Counted from the first letter of the stretch, positions 1 through 9,296 are shown. The stretch: 64,000 nucleotides of DNA from Photobacterium malacitanum (GCF_900185615.1 NZ_FYAK01000001.1:124001-188000); one strand, 5' to 3'. The notes: generated by a model from the sequence alone, not told the origin. A program made the numbers and translations.

Positions 1-79
1 AAAAACAATTTCAGTGACGCTGTAACTCTTAAGAAGTTAAAATAAACGCGTCATTTACTTGTGTGATATAGGTCTATGA

Positions 80-772
80 TTACTCGTGACGAGGATCGAT
101 AGTACGAACTGCTTCATCAAAGCGACCGTATTGACCCATTGCTTGTTCCATAGCTTCTGCTGCAGGAACACCTTTACCGATAGATTCCATCATCTTACCT
201 ACGTTTACAAAACGGTAGCCAATGATTTCGTCGTTGTCATCTAGTGCAATTTTAGTAACGTAACCTTCAGCCATCTCCATGTAGCGAGGGCCTTTTTCAC
301 GTGTACCGTAGTGTGTACCAACTTGGCTACGTAGACCTTTACCCAGATCTTCAAGACCAGCACCGATTGGTAAGCCATCTAAAGAGAATGCAGTTTGAGT
401 ACGGCCGTAAACGTACTGAAGGAAGATTTCACGCATTGCAACGTTGATAGCATCACACACAAGGTCAGTGTTTAATGCTTCAAGGATTGTTTTACCAGTG
501 ATGATTTCTGAAGCCATTGCTGCAGAGTGAGTCATACCAGAACAACCGATAGTTTCGATTAGTGCTTCTTCGATGATGCCGTTTTTAACGTTAAGTGTTA
601 ATTTCGCAGCACCTTGCTGTGGCGCACAAGCACCAACACCGTGGCTTACACCAGAAATAGCAATAACATCTTTAGGGCTAACCCAGCGACCTTCTACTGG
701 AATTGGCGCTGACTCGTGCATTTGGCCACGAGAGATAGGACACATGTTTTGAACTTCACTTGAGTATTGCAT
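80..772 (-). CDS. NifU/IscU-like iron-sulfur cluster assembly scaffold protein
   Basis: A 230-residue protein resembling the N-terminal scaffold domain of NifU/IscU, on which Fe-S clusters are built in the cytoplasm before transfer to apoproteins. Candidate cluster ligands are Cys49 (in GVGACAP), Cys77 (in IGCSGMTHSA) and Cys106; Cys11 lies in an extra N-terminal segment. Proteins of this type often sit next to a GGGtGRT-family gene. Such a partner would lie to the left, outside the window, so this is only an expectation. The start is the ATG at 772, preceded by an AGGCAG ribosome-binding site. An unusually long upstream gap separates it from the next gene. The family call is from motif memory; which cluster pathway it serves is unknown. 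Confidence 0.75.
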   Translation of the reverse strand: MQYSSEVQNMCPISRGQMHESAPIPVEGRWVSPKDVIAISGVSHGVGACAPQQGAAKLTLNVKNGIIEEALIETIGCSGMTHSAAMASEIITGKTILEALNTDLVCDAINVAMREIFLQYVYGRTQTAFSLDGLPIGAGLEDLGKGLRSQVGTHYGTREKGPRYMEMAEGYVTKIALDDNDEIIGYRFVNVGKMMESIGKGVPAAEAMEQAMGQYGRFDEAVRTIDPRHE

Positions 773-1389
773 TGCTCTGCCTCATAGACACCGCAGTTAG
801 GCAATAAGATAATACAAAAGGTATGCATTAGCGTATTACTATTAGCAGTGTAGAATTGATAATTCGTTATCGTGCAGATAATGTGACGAGGACGATATAC
901 GTTAACAACGCGACGTGTTTGAAACCACAATATCGTTGGGTATTCAACAGAGAAATAACACGGTCCTCGACCATTAAAAGCCGAATGTTGTCAGACGTCA
1001 TTATCCTTAAAGAAATTCGATAAGGCGGTTAAAGGAGGAACATCATCTCCCGCTATAAAAAGATAAATATCAAACGATTTTTATAGCAACAAAACTGATT
1101 TTATTATCTATTTTGCTAATGGAATAAATATACGCTTTTTTTTGTATTCAAGGTTATTTAAATTTTGGAAAAAAGATTTCAATTATGAAATCATTAACTG
1201 ATAATTATTCTTATTATTAATTGGTATATTTCAAATATTACGCTATATATTTAACGTGTTGATATTTAGGTTTTTATTTCTTAGTTTGTTATATTCAAAA
1301 AACATATATAACAATATTGAGTTGAAATGTATTATTATTTAATCAATATTAAATGATAATTGTTTTTATTAAGTTATTGGAGAATATCA
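773..1389. other. 617-bp divergent intergenic region
   Basis: No convincing gene is present. It should hold the promoters of the minus-strand scaffold gene and the plus-strand hydrolase gene. On the scaffold side (about 780-1060) the sequence is less A+T-rich and contains short hairpins: GATAA/TTATC around a 4-base loop at 858-871, and TATCGT/ACGATA at 868-873 and 892-897. These overlap, so they could be alternatives in a long 5' leader. Positions 1200-1218 match 14 of 19 bases of the Fur consensus, which is weak in DNA this A+T-rich. I recognise no known riboswitch. Confidence 0.5.
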
Positions 1390-2667
1390 TTGCAAGATTT
1401 TATTTATAGTGATCAACTTTGTTTTCGAAATATAAATATTAATGTTCCGGTTAATTATGAACAAATAACTGACGGTTCATTGACGATCTATGCACGAGAA
1501 GTCGTTCATAAATTAAACCGTGATAAAAATTTACCTTGGTTAGTATATTTGCAAGGCGGTCCAGGCTTTGCTGCACCACGACCAGATGCCAATAGTGGCT
1601 GGTTAAAAACAGCATTAAAATATTATCGTGTACTTTTACTTGATCAACGTGGTACTGGTGCTAGCAGTGCTATTACTCACCAAACGTTAGCGGCAAAATC
1701 GGCTCAGCAACAAGCTGAATACTTAACCCACTTTCGAGCTGATAATATTGTTCGAGATGCAGAGCAATTACGCCAGCATATGGGGATTAAACAGTGGGCA
1801 TTATTAGGACAAAGTTTCGGCGGCTTTTGCGCATTACATTATTTGTCTTTTTATCCACAAAGCTTATCACGCGTTTTTATTACCGGTGGCATACCATCAA
1901 TAACAGCAACCGCTGATGAAGTATATCAAGCGACTTATAAAAGAGTGGCTGATAAGAATAAAGCATTCTTTAAACGTTTTGCTGGCGCACAGCAACAGTG
2001 TAATGCGATTGCAGAGTATCTTTCAAACAATCAAACGTATTTGCCAAATGGACAATTATTCACAGTTGAGCAATTCCAGACATGGGGCATAGCATTAGGA
2101 GGAACAGGGGGGGATCTCGCGATGTATTATGCGTTAGAAGATGCATTTGTCGATGTCGAGGGACAACAACAATTGAGTTATAGCTTCCTTAATACCATGC
2201 TGAATCAGCAGAGTTATCAGACCAATCCTATTTATGCCATTTTGCATGAGTCGATATATTGTCAGCACCAAGCTTCTGAGTGGGCAGCTGAAAGGGTACG
2301 TTCTCAATATCCACAATATCAGTACCAAACGGGCAAAGATGTGAGTTTTACTGGTGAAATGGTGTATCCGTGGATGTTTGATCAAATGGCATGCCTACAA
2401 CCATTACGTGAAGCTGCACATTTACTTGCACAAAAAAAGGATTGGCCGCAATTATATTGTCCGCAACAGTTAGCCAATAATAGCGTGCCCGTCGCCGCCG
2501 CAGTTTATGTTGAAGATATGTATGTTGAATACCAATATAGCTGTGAAACATTGGCATTATTAGCAAATGCTAAGTCATGGCAGACTAATCAATATGAACA
2601 TAATGGCTTACGTATTGATGGTGAACATATTCTAGAGCAGCTTATTGCGTTAGCTGATACGCTTTAA
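1390..2667 (+). CDS. alpha/beta hydrolase, proline iminopeptidase-like (peptidase S33)
   Basis: A 425-residue alpha/beta-hydrolase of the S33 type. Visible features are the oxyanion motif QGGPGF (canonical HGGPG) near residue 45, DQRGTG, and the nucleophile elbow GQSFGG with Ser142. A late His in EHNGLRIDGEH is the likely catalytic base. Family members remove N-terminal proline or hydrolyse related amides and esters. There is no signal peptide, so it is probably cytoplasmic. I chose the TTG at 1390 because a GGAG ribosome-binding site lies just upstream at 1379-1382. A longer frame from TTG 1360 has no such site. Substrate unknown. Confidence 0.8.
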   Translation: MQDFIYSDQLCFRNININVPVNYEQITDGSLTIYAREVVHKLNRDKNLPWLVYLQGGPGFAAPRPDANSGWLKTALKYYRVLLLDQRGTGASSAITHQTLAAKSAQQQAEYLTHFRADNIVRDAEQLRQHMGIKQWALLGQSFGGFCALHYLSFYPQSLSRVFITGGIPSITATADEVYQATYKRVADKNKAFFKRFAGAQQQCNAIAEYLSNNQTYLPNGQLFTVEQFQTWGIALGGTGGDLAMYYALEDAFVDVEGQQQLSYSFLNTMLNQQSYQTNPIYAILHESIYCQHQASEWAAERVRSQYPQYQYQTGKDVSFTGEMVYPWMFDQMACLQPLREAAHLLAQKKDWPQLYCPQQLANNSVPVAAAVYVEDMYVEYQYSCETLALLANAKSWQTNQYEHNGLRIDGEHILEQLIALADTL

Positions 2668-2741
2668 AGCTAGATATAAAGCAAATAAGAAAGGTGCATT
2701 TATTTTATCACTTATTTGTGAAAATGCCGCTTATCGGTATA

Positions 2742-2762
2742 AAATGTTATAATATAACATTT
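2742..2762. promoter_or_regulatory. 21-bp perfect palindrome upstream of ribA
   Basis: AAATGTTAT, a 3-base centre AAT, then ATAACATTT: two 9-base arms that are exact reverse complements. It lies 75 bases after the hydrolase gene and about 170 bases before ribA. No T-run follows, so a terminator is unlikely. It could be an operator for a dimeric regulator. No known regulator is recognised, and A+T-rich palindromes also arise by chance. Confidence 0.4.
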
Positions 2763-2928
2763 ATATTTGTGGCACTAAGTGGTAATGTAACGCATTCAAA
2801 ATTGATGTGGATTAATGATCCTAAACGATTTTTGATATAGTTGTTGTTAGTACCCTAATTTCGGTATTATTTAGTCATAATCAAATGCCCCTTTATAGCA
2901 GGGACATGAAGCAGTGCTTAGGAAAAAT

Positions 2929-3525
2929 ATGGTAAATGTTAGGGCAAGAGTGCCTTTTAAAGTAGGTCTTAACAGCAATATCCCCGCAGAATTGCTTTCG
3001 TTCAATGGTCTTGAATCAGGCAAAGAGCACGTTGCTATTATTTTTAAAGGTGCAGATAAAACGCTAGCTCCTCTAGTTCGTATGCATTCTGAATGTTTAA
3101 CGGGCGATGTGTTTCATTCTTCGCGTTGTGATTGTGGTGAGCAGCTTGATGAAACTATCGAAAAGATGGGCAGTGTTGGCGGCATTATCCTTTATTTACG
3201 CCAAGAAGGGCGTGGCATCGGTTTATATAATAAAATTGATGCTTATGAATTACAGAGCCAAGGTATGAATACCTATGAGGCTAATAACCATCTTGGGTTT
3301 GGTGATGACTTACGTGAATTCTCTGAAGCCGCTCAAATGTTGAGTGCGTTAGGGACAAATGAAATACGTTTAGTAACCAATAACCCTAAAAAGATTTGTG
3401 ATTTAGAACAACACGGTATCAATATTATTGAAGTTGTTGGAACTAAAGCACATGTTAAAGATGGTAATGAAAATTATTTGAAAGTAAAGGCTTCACACGG
3501 TAAACACCGCTTAAAGTTTGACTAA
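2929..3525 (+). CDS. ribA: GTP cyclohydrolase II
   Basis: A 198-residue enzyme that opens the GTP ring to give 2,5-diamino-6-ribosylamino-pyrimidinone phosphate, formate and pyrophosphate: the first committed step of riboflavin synthesis. The zinc ligands Cys56, Cys67 and Cys69 are in place (HSECLTGD and [10 protein letters not shown]), two residues offset from E. coli 54/65/67. The RQEGRGIGL active-site loop is intact. The ATG at 2929 follows AGGA at the right distance; a GTG at 2914 would add five unsupported residues. The gene is monocistronic, ends at a strong terminator, and has no FMN riboswitch in its leader that I can see. Confidence 0.96.
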   Translation: MVNVRARVPFKVGLNSNIPAELLSFNGLESGKEHVAIIFKGADKTLAPLVRMHSECLTGDVFHSSRCDCGEQLDETIEKMGSVGGIILYLRQEGRGIGLYNKIDAYELQSQGMNTYEANNHLGFGDDLREFSEAAQMLSALGTNEIRLVTNNPKKICDLEQHGINIIEVVGTKAHVKDGNENYLKVKASHGKHRLKFD

Positions 3526-3546
3526 CTGTGATAGCTTTAAATAGCC

Positions 3547-3587
3547 CCGTAGTATTTTTATTATAAAAAATACTACGGTTTATTTTT
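3547..3587 (+). terminator. rho-independent terminator after ribA
   Basis: A 13-bp stem CCGTAGTATTTTT / AAAAATACTACGG (3547-3559 and 3566-3578), a 6-base loop, then a T-rich tail. Confidence 0.9.
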
Positions 3588-3855
3588 GATTAAAAATGAC
3601 GGTTATTCCTGCCATTTATTCAACATTAGTTTTTCTAATGCAATTGATAATAAACAATCGTGCGTGAAGGACAATATTCACTTGTTAGTTATTAAGCAGA
3701 AGATTACTATTTGCGCTGATTTTACAGGCATAGATACTATTTAAACGAACCCGCTTCGTATTTGATAGCAGAGATACTCTATTCTATATTTTTCTTCTTA
3801 TTTAATATGTTGATTATTAATAATTAACTAACAATATTAATCTTTTTTGAGGGTG
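3588..3855. other. A+T-rich intergenic region upstream of emrD
   Basis: Together with the ribA terminator this makes a 336-base gene-free gap. No ORF, RNA or repeat is evident. It should contain the emrD promoter, but no sigma-70 pair stands out. Confidence 0.4.
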
Positions 3856-3861
3856 ATGGTT

Positions 3862-5070
3862 GTGATTAAGCAATCTTCGGCTAATAATATGAGTAAATTA
3901 TTACTATTACTCATTATTTTGGTTGCTGTCGGGCAAATGACACAAACAATGTATGTGCCAGCAATTCCTGACATGGCTACATTTTTCTCTGTTAAATCCG
4001 CATATTTACAAGCAGTAATGGCTGTATACCTTATTCCTTATGGGTTATCACAGTTTATTTATGGTCCATTATCTGATCGTATTGGCCGTCGCCCAGTGAT
4101 TATTTCGGGTATGGTTATTTTTCTTATTGGTACTATTGGCACATTACTGTCATCAAATTTCCACTGGTTTTTAGTTGCGACTTTTATTCAAGGTTGTGGT
4201 ACTGGTTGTAGTGGTGCAATGTGTCGTACAGTACCGCGTGATAGCTATGATGGTGATGATTTACACCAAGCGAATAGCTTAATTAGCATGGGGGTTATTT
4301 TATCTCCACTTATTGCTCCAGTGTTAGGTGGCTACCTTGCTAAACATTTAGGCTGGGAATCAGTTTACGGATTTCTGCTCGTGTTTGGTGCTGCTGTTAC
4401 TGTTGCGATGATGAAATATTTTAGCGAAACATTACCACCAGAAAAACGTCATGCAGAGCGTGTGTTGGTGAGCTACCGTTACGTATTAGGTAACCGTCGT
4501 TTTCAAGGCTATGTTATTTGCTTAATCGCAACATTTGCAGGTATTGCCGTGTTTGAAGCATCGGCTGGTGTATTACTCGGTAGTGTCTTGAAGTTAGACC
4601 CAATCACTGTAAGTTGGTTATTTATTTTACCATTACCCGGCTATTTAGGTGGAGCATGGTTATCTGGCCGTTTAGTTCGACGTTTAGGTCTAAATCGTGT
4701 ATTGGTTATCGGCATGATTGCATTGGTATTGGGTGCAGTGACGATTATCATTCCAGGCTTTGCTGGTTTAGTGACTGTTACGAGTTTGATTGGCGGCGCA
4801 TTTTTGTACTTTATTGGTACTGGTATGCTAGCACCAGTTGCAACGACAGCAGCGGTACAACCTTTTCCAAATCATGCGGGAACGGCTGGCGCGGTACTTG
4901 GTGGCTTACAAAATGTTGGTGCTGGTGCTGCAACATTAGCAGCATCATTTATGAGTGCCCAAAGCCAATTTAGCTTAGGTGTTGTGATGACAGTAATGGC
5001 AATTATCGTAGTGATGAGTTTGTGGTGGATCCGTTACAGTAAACAAGATACGACAATTTTAGCTCGCTAA
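3862..5070 (+). CDS. emrD: multidrug efflux MFS transporter EmrD
   Basis: About 402 residues with twelve predicted membrane segments, in the Bcr/CflA-like DHA1 group of the major facilitator superfamily. The N-terminal VAVGQMTQTMYVPAI closely matches E. coli EmrD, as do the motif A region SDRIGRRPV, AMCRTVPRDSYD and the late AGTAGAVLGGLQNVG. EmrD is a proton-driven inner-membrane exporter of hydrophobic uncouplers and detergents. The start is uncertain. GTG 3862 is best spaced from the GAGGG at 3849-3853. ATG 3856 is too close, and ATG 3889 would still keep the whole first helix. It ends at a bidirectional terminator. Confidence 0.88.
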   Translation: MIKQSSANNMSKLLLLLIILVAVGQMTQTMYVPAIPDMATFFSVKSAYLQAVMAVYLIPYGLSQFIYGPLSDRIGRRPVIISGMVIFLIGTIGTLLSSNFHWFLVATFIQGCGTGCSGAMCRTVPRDSYDGDDLHQANSLISMGVILSPLIAPVLGGYLAKHLGWESVYGFLLVFGAAVTVAMMKYFSETLPPEKRHAERVLVSYRYVLGNRRFQGYVICLIATFAGIAVFEASAGVLLGSVLKLDPITVSWLFILPLPGYLGGAWLSGRLVRRLGLNRVLVIGMIALVLGAVTIIIPGFAGLVTVTSLIGGAFLYFIGTGMLAPVATTAAVQPFPNHAGTAGAVLGGLQNVGAGAATLAASFMSAQSQFSLGVVMTVMAIIVVMSLWWIRYSKQDTTILAR

Positions 5071-5104
5071 TCGTTGTAATTGTTAGTCATACTATTAGTA
5101 CAAT

Positions 5105-5170
5105 AAAAGGCGCGGAATATAACGTTCAAACGAGTTAATCTCTCGTTGTTTGTATATTCCGCGCCTTTTT
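5105..5170. terminator. bidirectional terminator with nested hairpin between emrD and the UPF0263 gene
   Basis: Outer arms AAAAGGCGCGGAATATA and TATATTCCGCGCCTTTTT flank an inner inverted repeat CAAACGAG / CTCGTTG. Both strands end in a T-run, suiting the convergent genes on either side. Confidence 0.92.
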
Positions 5171-5190
5171 ATATGGAGTCGCGTTTGAAC

Positions 5191-5517
5191 TTAGTCACGC
5201 TTCCATAAAATATGACAGCCTTTGTTCTCAGGATCACGGCTGATCAGTAAACGAGCGAAAACATCATCAAGTTCGTTATTTTCTTCATTGACTAGACCAA
5301 CACATACTTCTGCGTAAAGATCTTTATCAATTTCACAAGCAAGATGTTCTTCCCAGTCATCACGAGTTTCAACAACTTCAGCTGCGCCACGATCATCAAA
5401 TTGCATTGTAAATAATAATACGTCTGCTGGCTCTAAGTTATCCGCTGCCATTTCTAGAAAAATATCGTATGCAACGTCAATAACATCATCGTATGAAATA
5501 AGGTTTTCTGTTTCCAT
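5191..5517 (-). CDS. yciU: UPF0263/DUF440 family acidic protein (YciU/HI1450-type putative dsDNA mimic)
   Basis: A 108-residue, strongly acidic protein with the family core AYDIFLEMAADNLEPADVLLF and the C-terminal DVFARLLISRD...CHILWKR, as in E. coli YciU and H. influenzae HI1450. HI1450 was proposed from its structure to imitate the charge of double-stranded DNA and to bind HU-type proteins; that role is not proven for YciU. Length is typical. It converges on emrD and shares the terminator. Confidence 0.9.
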   Translation of the reverse strand: METENLISYDDVIDVAYDIFLEMAADNLEPADVLLFTMQFDDRGAAEVVETRDDWEEHLACEIDKDLYAEVCVGLVNEENNELDDVFARLLISRDPENKGCHILWKRD

Positions 5518-5729
5518 GATACTGATTGATCTCTATCTATGTATAGTAATGTTATTATACCCAAACCCTCGAAATATGCGATATCTAGCAGCAATGGTTG
5601 GTTGAATGCATTTGGTATCGATAGGAGGGCAATAAAAATAGGCTTTATAGATAAGTTAATGATAAAAAAGATAATAACTATCGTTAACCTTGTCGTTAAT
5701 ATAGGTAGATTATGTGATGAGTAGGTGTT

Positions 5730-6500
5730 GTGGCTAAGTTTTTACCTTGTTTGGATCATCAAACCCCTTTTCAATTAGATTTTATGCCATTGCTAGTGGC
5801 GGCTGTAACAGATTTACAGTCACAAGTGGAGACATTACACAGTATTTATCTAAATGGCAGTATCGCTTATCGACAGGCAACAAAGGGATGTTGTGATCTT
5901 AATCTGACAGTGGTGATAACTACGCCATTAACAGTGGTAGAGCAGCATCGAATTGCCGTTGTGTGTCAAAACTTACAGCAACGCTATCCAGTAGTTACCA
6001 ATGTTGATATTACATGGTTATTGCTTGATGAAGTGCTATCTATTAGTGCCATTTTTAAGTGGGGATTTTGGTTAAAACATTGCAGTGTCTGTTTATACGG
6101 TACTAACCTTGGTGAAAAATTTGGTTACTTTGAACCATGTTGGGAAATAGCCAAAGTCTTTAACGATGATATCGCCGCTTTTTTAGATACGATGCAGCAG
6201 CAAATTAGACGCACAACAAATATGGCAGACTATCAAAGCTACTGTCGTCGAGCGGGTAAAAAAATGCTCAGAAGTTGCTTTATGTTAGTTGCATGGCGTA
6301 TTGATGGTTGGGCGTATACTGATCAACAGTGCGCAGATTATTTTTTAACAGTTTATCCTGATAAAACAACCGAGATTGAACGATTATTTGTGTTAATTAA
6401 TGGTCCGGTAGTGCCTAAAAAAGCCTCTTTATTTTTGTTATCACACTGGGGCGGATGGATTGTGAATGAGTTTAATCACATTGAGCGCAAAATAGGTTAA
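5730..6500 (+). CDS. nucleotidyltransferase-fold protein with degenerate active-site motif
   Basis: A 256-residue protein whose N-terminal half carries the signature of minimal nucleotidyltransferases: NGS (Gly43-Ser44), eleven residues, then Asp56-Leu-Asn58-Leu, and a possible third acid at Asp93 (VDIT). The usual pattern is D-h-D/E-h, so the second carboxylate is replaced by Asn58. The C-terminal half is helical, as in aminoglycoside adenylyltransferase-like proteins. The start is GTG 5730 behind a GTAGGTG site. It lies 37 bases upstream of polB on the same strand, probably co-transcribed. It may be catalytically altered; its substrate is unknown. Confidence 0.6.
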   Translation: MAKFLPCLDHQTPFQLDFMPLLVAAVTDLQSQVETLHSIYLNGSIAYRQATKGCCDLNLTVVITTPLTVVEQHRIAVVCQNLQQRYPVVTNVDITWLLLDEVLSISAIFKWGFWLKHCSVCLYGTNLGEKFGYFEPCWEIAKVFNDDIAAFLDTMQQQIRRTTNMADYQSYCRRAGKKMLRSCFMLVAWRIDGWAYTDQQCADYFLTVYPDKTTEIERLFVLINGPVVPKKASLFLLSHWGGWIVNEFNHIERKIG

Positions 6501-6537
6501 CGCCGTTATTGTCATATTAAAGTAAATTGAGGTTTCT

Positions 6538-8922
6538 TTGCAGTCACATTCAACTGGGTTTGTATTAACTCGTCAAAGTCGAGATATTAAAGGACAAACG
6601 GAAATTGTTCTGTGGGTGAAAACGGCCACCGGTCCTTATCGATTATCGATTGTAGGTGATAAACCGGTTCTTTTTCTCTGCGCTAGTCAGCAGCAGCAAG
6701 CCATGGAAATTATTCGTGCGGCTAATATTGCGGTGCAATGGAAACCATTAACGCTTAAAACATTTCAACATCAACAAGTCGTGGGCTGCTATAGCGATAC
6801 GATTCGAGACAACCTTACTATCAGTAAATGTTTGCAGGCTGAGGGCATTAAGCCTTTTGAAGCGGATATTCGATTGGCTGACCGTTTTTTGATGGAGCGT
6901 TTTATTCGTGGTGGCTTAATGTTTACTGGTGATGTCAAATCACGTAATGGTTATCATGATGTATTGTTTGCTAAGGCTAAAGCTGCTGACTACATTCCTG
7001 ATTTAAGCTTAGTCTCATTAGATATTGAGTGCTCAGAAAAAGGCGTTTTATATTCAATTGGTATGCACAGTGAGATGGATAGCCGTGTCATCATGGTTGG
7101 AGAACAGCCTGCTGATTATCAAATGAGTGATGAGCTACTTATTGAGTGGGTAGCAGACGAAAAAGCATTATTGTTGGCATTAGAATCATGGTTTATTGAG
7201 TATGATCCTGACATTGTTATTGGTTGGAATGTGATTGATTTTGACTGTCGTCTATTACTGCATCGCGCAGAATGGAATAAGATTAATCTTCGTATTGGTC
7301 GAGGTAAACAAACGCCCCATTACCGCCGCTCAACCCAAAATGCCAATCAAGGTTTTATCCGTATTCCTGGCCGTGTGGTGATGGATGGTATCGATACGCT
7401 AAAGACAGCGACTTACAATTTTCGTTCATGGTCATTAGAAGCAGTTGCACAAGAATTATTAGGCGAAGGTAAAGCGATTCATAATGTGCATGATCGTATG
7501 GCTGAAATTAACCATATGTTTAAGCATGATAAATTGTCGTTAGCCAAATATAATCTTCAAGATTGTAAACTCGTCACGCGTATTTTTAAACATACTCATT
7601 TATTAGAATTTGCCATAGAGCGTAGCCGTCTTACAGGGGTTGAACTTGATCGCATTGGTGGTTCAGTTGCCGCATTTACTAATCTTTATATGCCACAACT
7701 ACACCGAGCGGGATATATAGCGCCTAACCTAGAAAGTGAAAATTGGATAGCAAGCCCTGGCGGTTATGTGATGGATTCTAAGCCAGGGCTCTATGATTCA
7801 GTATTAGTACTCGATTTTAAGTCGCTGTATCCGTCAATTATTCGCTCGTTTAGAATCGATCCAATGGGGTTAGTTGAAGGTTTACTGCTTGAAGAGGGTA
7901 AAGCCGATCATCAAGCGATCAGCGGTTTTCGTGGTGGCCAGTTTCATCGAACTCGGCATTTTTTGCCTGAAATGATTGAGTCGTTATGGGCGGCACGTGA
8001 TCGTGCTAAACGTGAAGGCGATAAAGCTTTCTCACAAGCGATTAAAATCATTATGAACTCGTTTTATGGTGTTTTAGGTTCATCAGGTTGTCGTTTTTTT
8101 GATCATCGTTTAGCGTCATCAATTACCATGCGTGGTCATGAAATTATGAAGCTAACCCGTGAGTTGATTGAAGCTAAAGGTTACGAAGTGATTTATGGCG
8201 ATACAGATTCAACGTTTGTCTCTCTTAAAAAGAGCCATTCTCAAGCAGAAGCGAATAGCATAGGTAATGCGTTAGTTGAGCATATTAACAAGTGGTGGCA
8301 ACAGCATCTTCAGCAGCAATATGGGTTAGTATCAGCCCTTGAAATTGAATATGAAACCCATTATCACAAGTTTTTAATGCCAACCATTCGCGGCCAAGAA
8401 ACAGGCAGTAAAAAACGCTATGCAGGATTAGTTTGGCGGGGTGATGTAGAACAAATGGTGTTTAAAGGTTTAGAAACTGTGCGAACCGATTGGACGCCAC
8501 TGGCGCAACACTTTCAGCAAACACTGTATTCGATGGTGTTCCATGATCTCAATGTTGATGATTATATTCGTGACTATACCAATCGCACTTTGGCTGGGGA
8601 GTTTGATGATCAACTAGTGTATCGAAAGCGTTTACGGCGTAATTTAGATGATTATCAAAAAAATATTCCGCCACAGGTGCGTGCTGCACGATTAGCAGAT
8701 GAGATGAATACCAAATTAGGGCGGCCATTACAGTATCAAAATAAAGGTGCGATAGAATATATATTTACCACCTCTGGTGCTGAGCCGATAGAGTATCGGC
8801 AAAGCGCTATTGATTATAATCACTATTTAGAGAAACAGTTAAAACCTGTTGCTGATGGTATTCTTATTTTTATTGGAAAGTCGTTTGATAATATAACCGC
8901 GCCACAGTTAGGGCTTTTTTAA
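6538..8922 (+). CDS. polB: DNA polymerase II (family B)
   Basis: A 794-residue family B polymerase with proofreading exonuclease, which in E. coli acts in replication restart and lesion bypass. Exonuclease motifs are Asp162-Ile-Glu164, NVIDFDCR and YNLQDCKLV. Polymerase motif A is DFKSLYPS (426-433), motif B KIIMNSFYG (503-511) and motif C YGDTDST (553-559, catalytic Asp555 and Asp557). KKRYAGL follows. The start is TTG 6538 with GAGG six bases upstream; no ATG is better placed. Length is close to E. coli Pol II (783). I see no LexA box directly upstream, although in E. coli the gene is SOS-induced. Confidence 0.96.
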   Translation: MQSHSTGFVLTRQSRDIKGQTEIVLWVKTATGPYRLSIVGDKPVLFLCASQQQQAMEIIRAANIAVQWKPLTLKTFQHQQVVGCYSDTIRDNLTISKCLQAEGIKPFEADIRLADRFLMERFIRGGLMFTGDVKSRNGYHDVLFAKAKAADYIPDLSLVSLDIECSEKGVLYSIGMHSEMDSRVIMVGEQPADYQMSDELLIEWVADEKALLLALESWFIEYDPDIVIGWNVIDFDCRLLLHRAEWNKINLRIGRGKQTPHYRRSTQNANQGFIRIPGRVVMDGIDTLKTATYNFRSWSLEAVAQELLGEGKAIHNVHDRMAEINHMFKHDKLSLAKYNLQDCKLVTRIFKHTHLLEFAIERSRLTGVELDRIGGSVAAFTNLYMPQLHRAGYIAPNLESENWIASPGGYVMDSKPGLYDSVLVLDFKSLYPSIIRSFRIDPMGLVEGLLLEEGKADHQAISGFRGGQFHRTRHFLPEMIESLWAARDRAKREGDKAFSQAIKIIMNSFYGVLGSSGCRFFDHRLASSITMRGHEIMKLTRELIEAKGYEVIYGDTDSTFVSLKKSHSQAEANSIGNALVEHINKWWQQHLQQQYGLVSALEIEYETHYHKFLMPTIRGQETGSKKRYAGLVWRGDVEQMVFKGLETVRTDWTPLAQHFQQTLYSMVFHDLNVDDYIRDYTNRTLAGEFDDQLVYRKRLRRNLDDYQKNIPPQVRAARLADEMNTKLGRPLQYQNKGAIEYIFTTSGAEPIEYRQSAIDYNHYLEKQLKPVADGILIFIGKSFDNITAPQLGLF

Positions 8923-8932
8923 TAACAAAATA

Positions 8933-8964
8933 AAACGCGCCGTAATTAAAGGCGCGTTTCTATT
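8933..8964. terminator. bidirectional terminator after polB
   Basis: Arms AAACGCGCC / GGCGCGTTT (8933-8941 and 8951-8959) with a 9-base loop, between convergent genes. Confidence 0.88.
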
Positions 8965-8978
8965 TTAACAACGGTTAT

Positions 8979-9296
8979 TTAATCAAAATAAACGACACTC
9001 TTTACTGTATCAATCGTTGCTAGAATTGGGTCGAAATTAATAACACCGCGGTTTTGAGTACAAATTTTATAGACATTATCACACTCAAAAATAGCCAAAA
9101 TTTCATCATCAGCACGAAAAATCTCAGGAGGTAATTTTCCGACTTCACCGATACATTCAATGCCTTCATGAGTCCAAACTAGCTTTTGAATACGTTTGTC
9201 ATTCGTAGGTGTCGGTGCTGAAACATGCTCTGCAATTGATGAGTAAACAGACTGTGCTTGATCAATATCTTTAGCCAATGGTACAAAAAAATCCAT
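8979..9296 (-). CDS. conserved hypothetical small acidic protein
   Basis: A 105-residue soluble protein with a strong GGAGG ribosome-binding site just before the ATG at 9296, which supports it as a real gene. It starts MDFFVPLAKDI and contains a middle segment LVWTHEGIECIGEVGKLPPE. No signal peptide, membrane segment or catalytic motif is visible. Similar-looking proteins occur in Vibrio as hypotheticals, to my recollection. It is monocistronic and convergent with polB. Function unknown. Confidence 0.7.
   Translation of the reverse strand: MDFFVPLAKDIDQAQSVYSSIAEHVSAPTPTNDKRIQKLVWTHEGIECIGEVGKLPPEIFRADDEILAIFECDNVYKICTQNRGVINFDPILATIDTVKSVVYFD

Noticed and set aside
1200..1218. Fur box in the gap at the left end
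   Set aside because: 14 of 19 matches but in very A+T-rich DNA and with imperfect symmetry; kept only as a weak note in the intergenic entry.
1360..1389. Upstream TTG start for the S33 hydrolase
   Set aside because: No ribosome-binding site precedes it, whereas GGAG sits properly before TTG 1390.
2668..2928. FMN riboswitch upstream of ribA
   Set aside because: The conserved FMN-aptamer segments (for example AGGGCAGGG-type boxes) are absent.
5539..5724. 61-codon open frame between the UPF0263 gene and the nucleotidyltransferase-like gene
   Set aside because: No ribosome-binding site, poor composition and no recognisable motif; most likely chance in an intergenic region.
6501..6537. LexA box controlling polB
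   Set aside because: No CTGT-N8-ACAG-like site in the gap or just upstream of the preceding gene; E. coli-type SOS control cannot be supported here.
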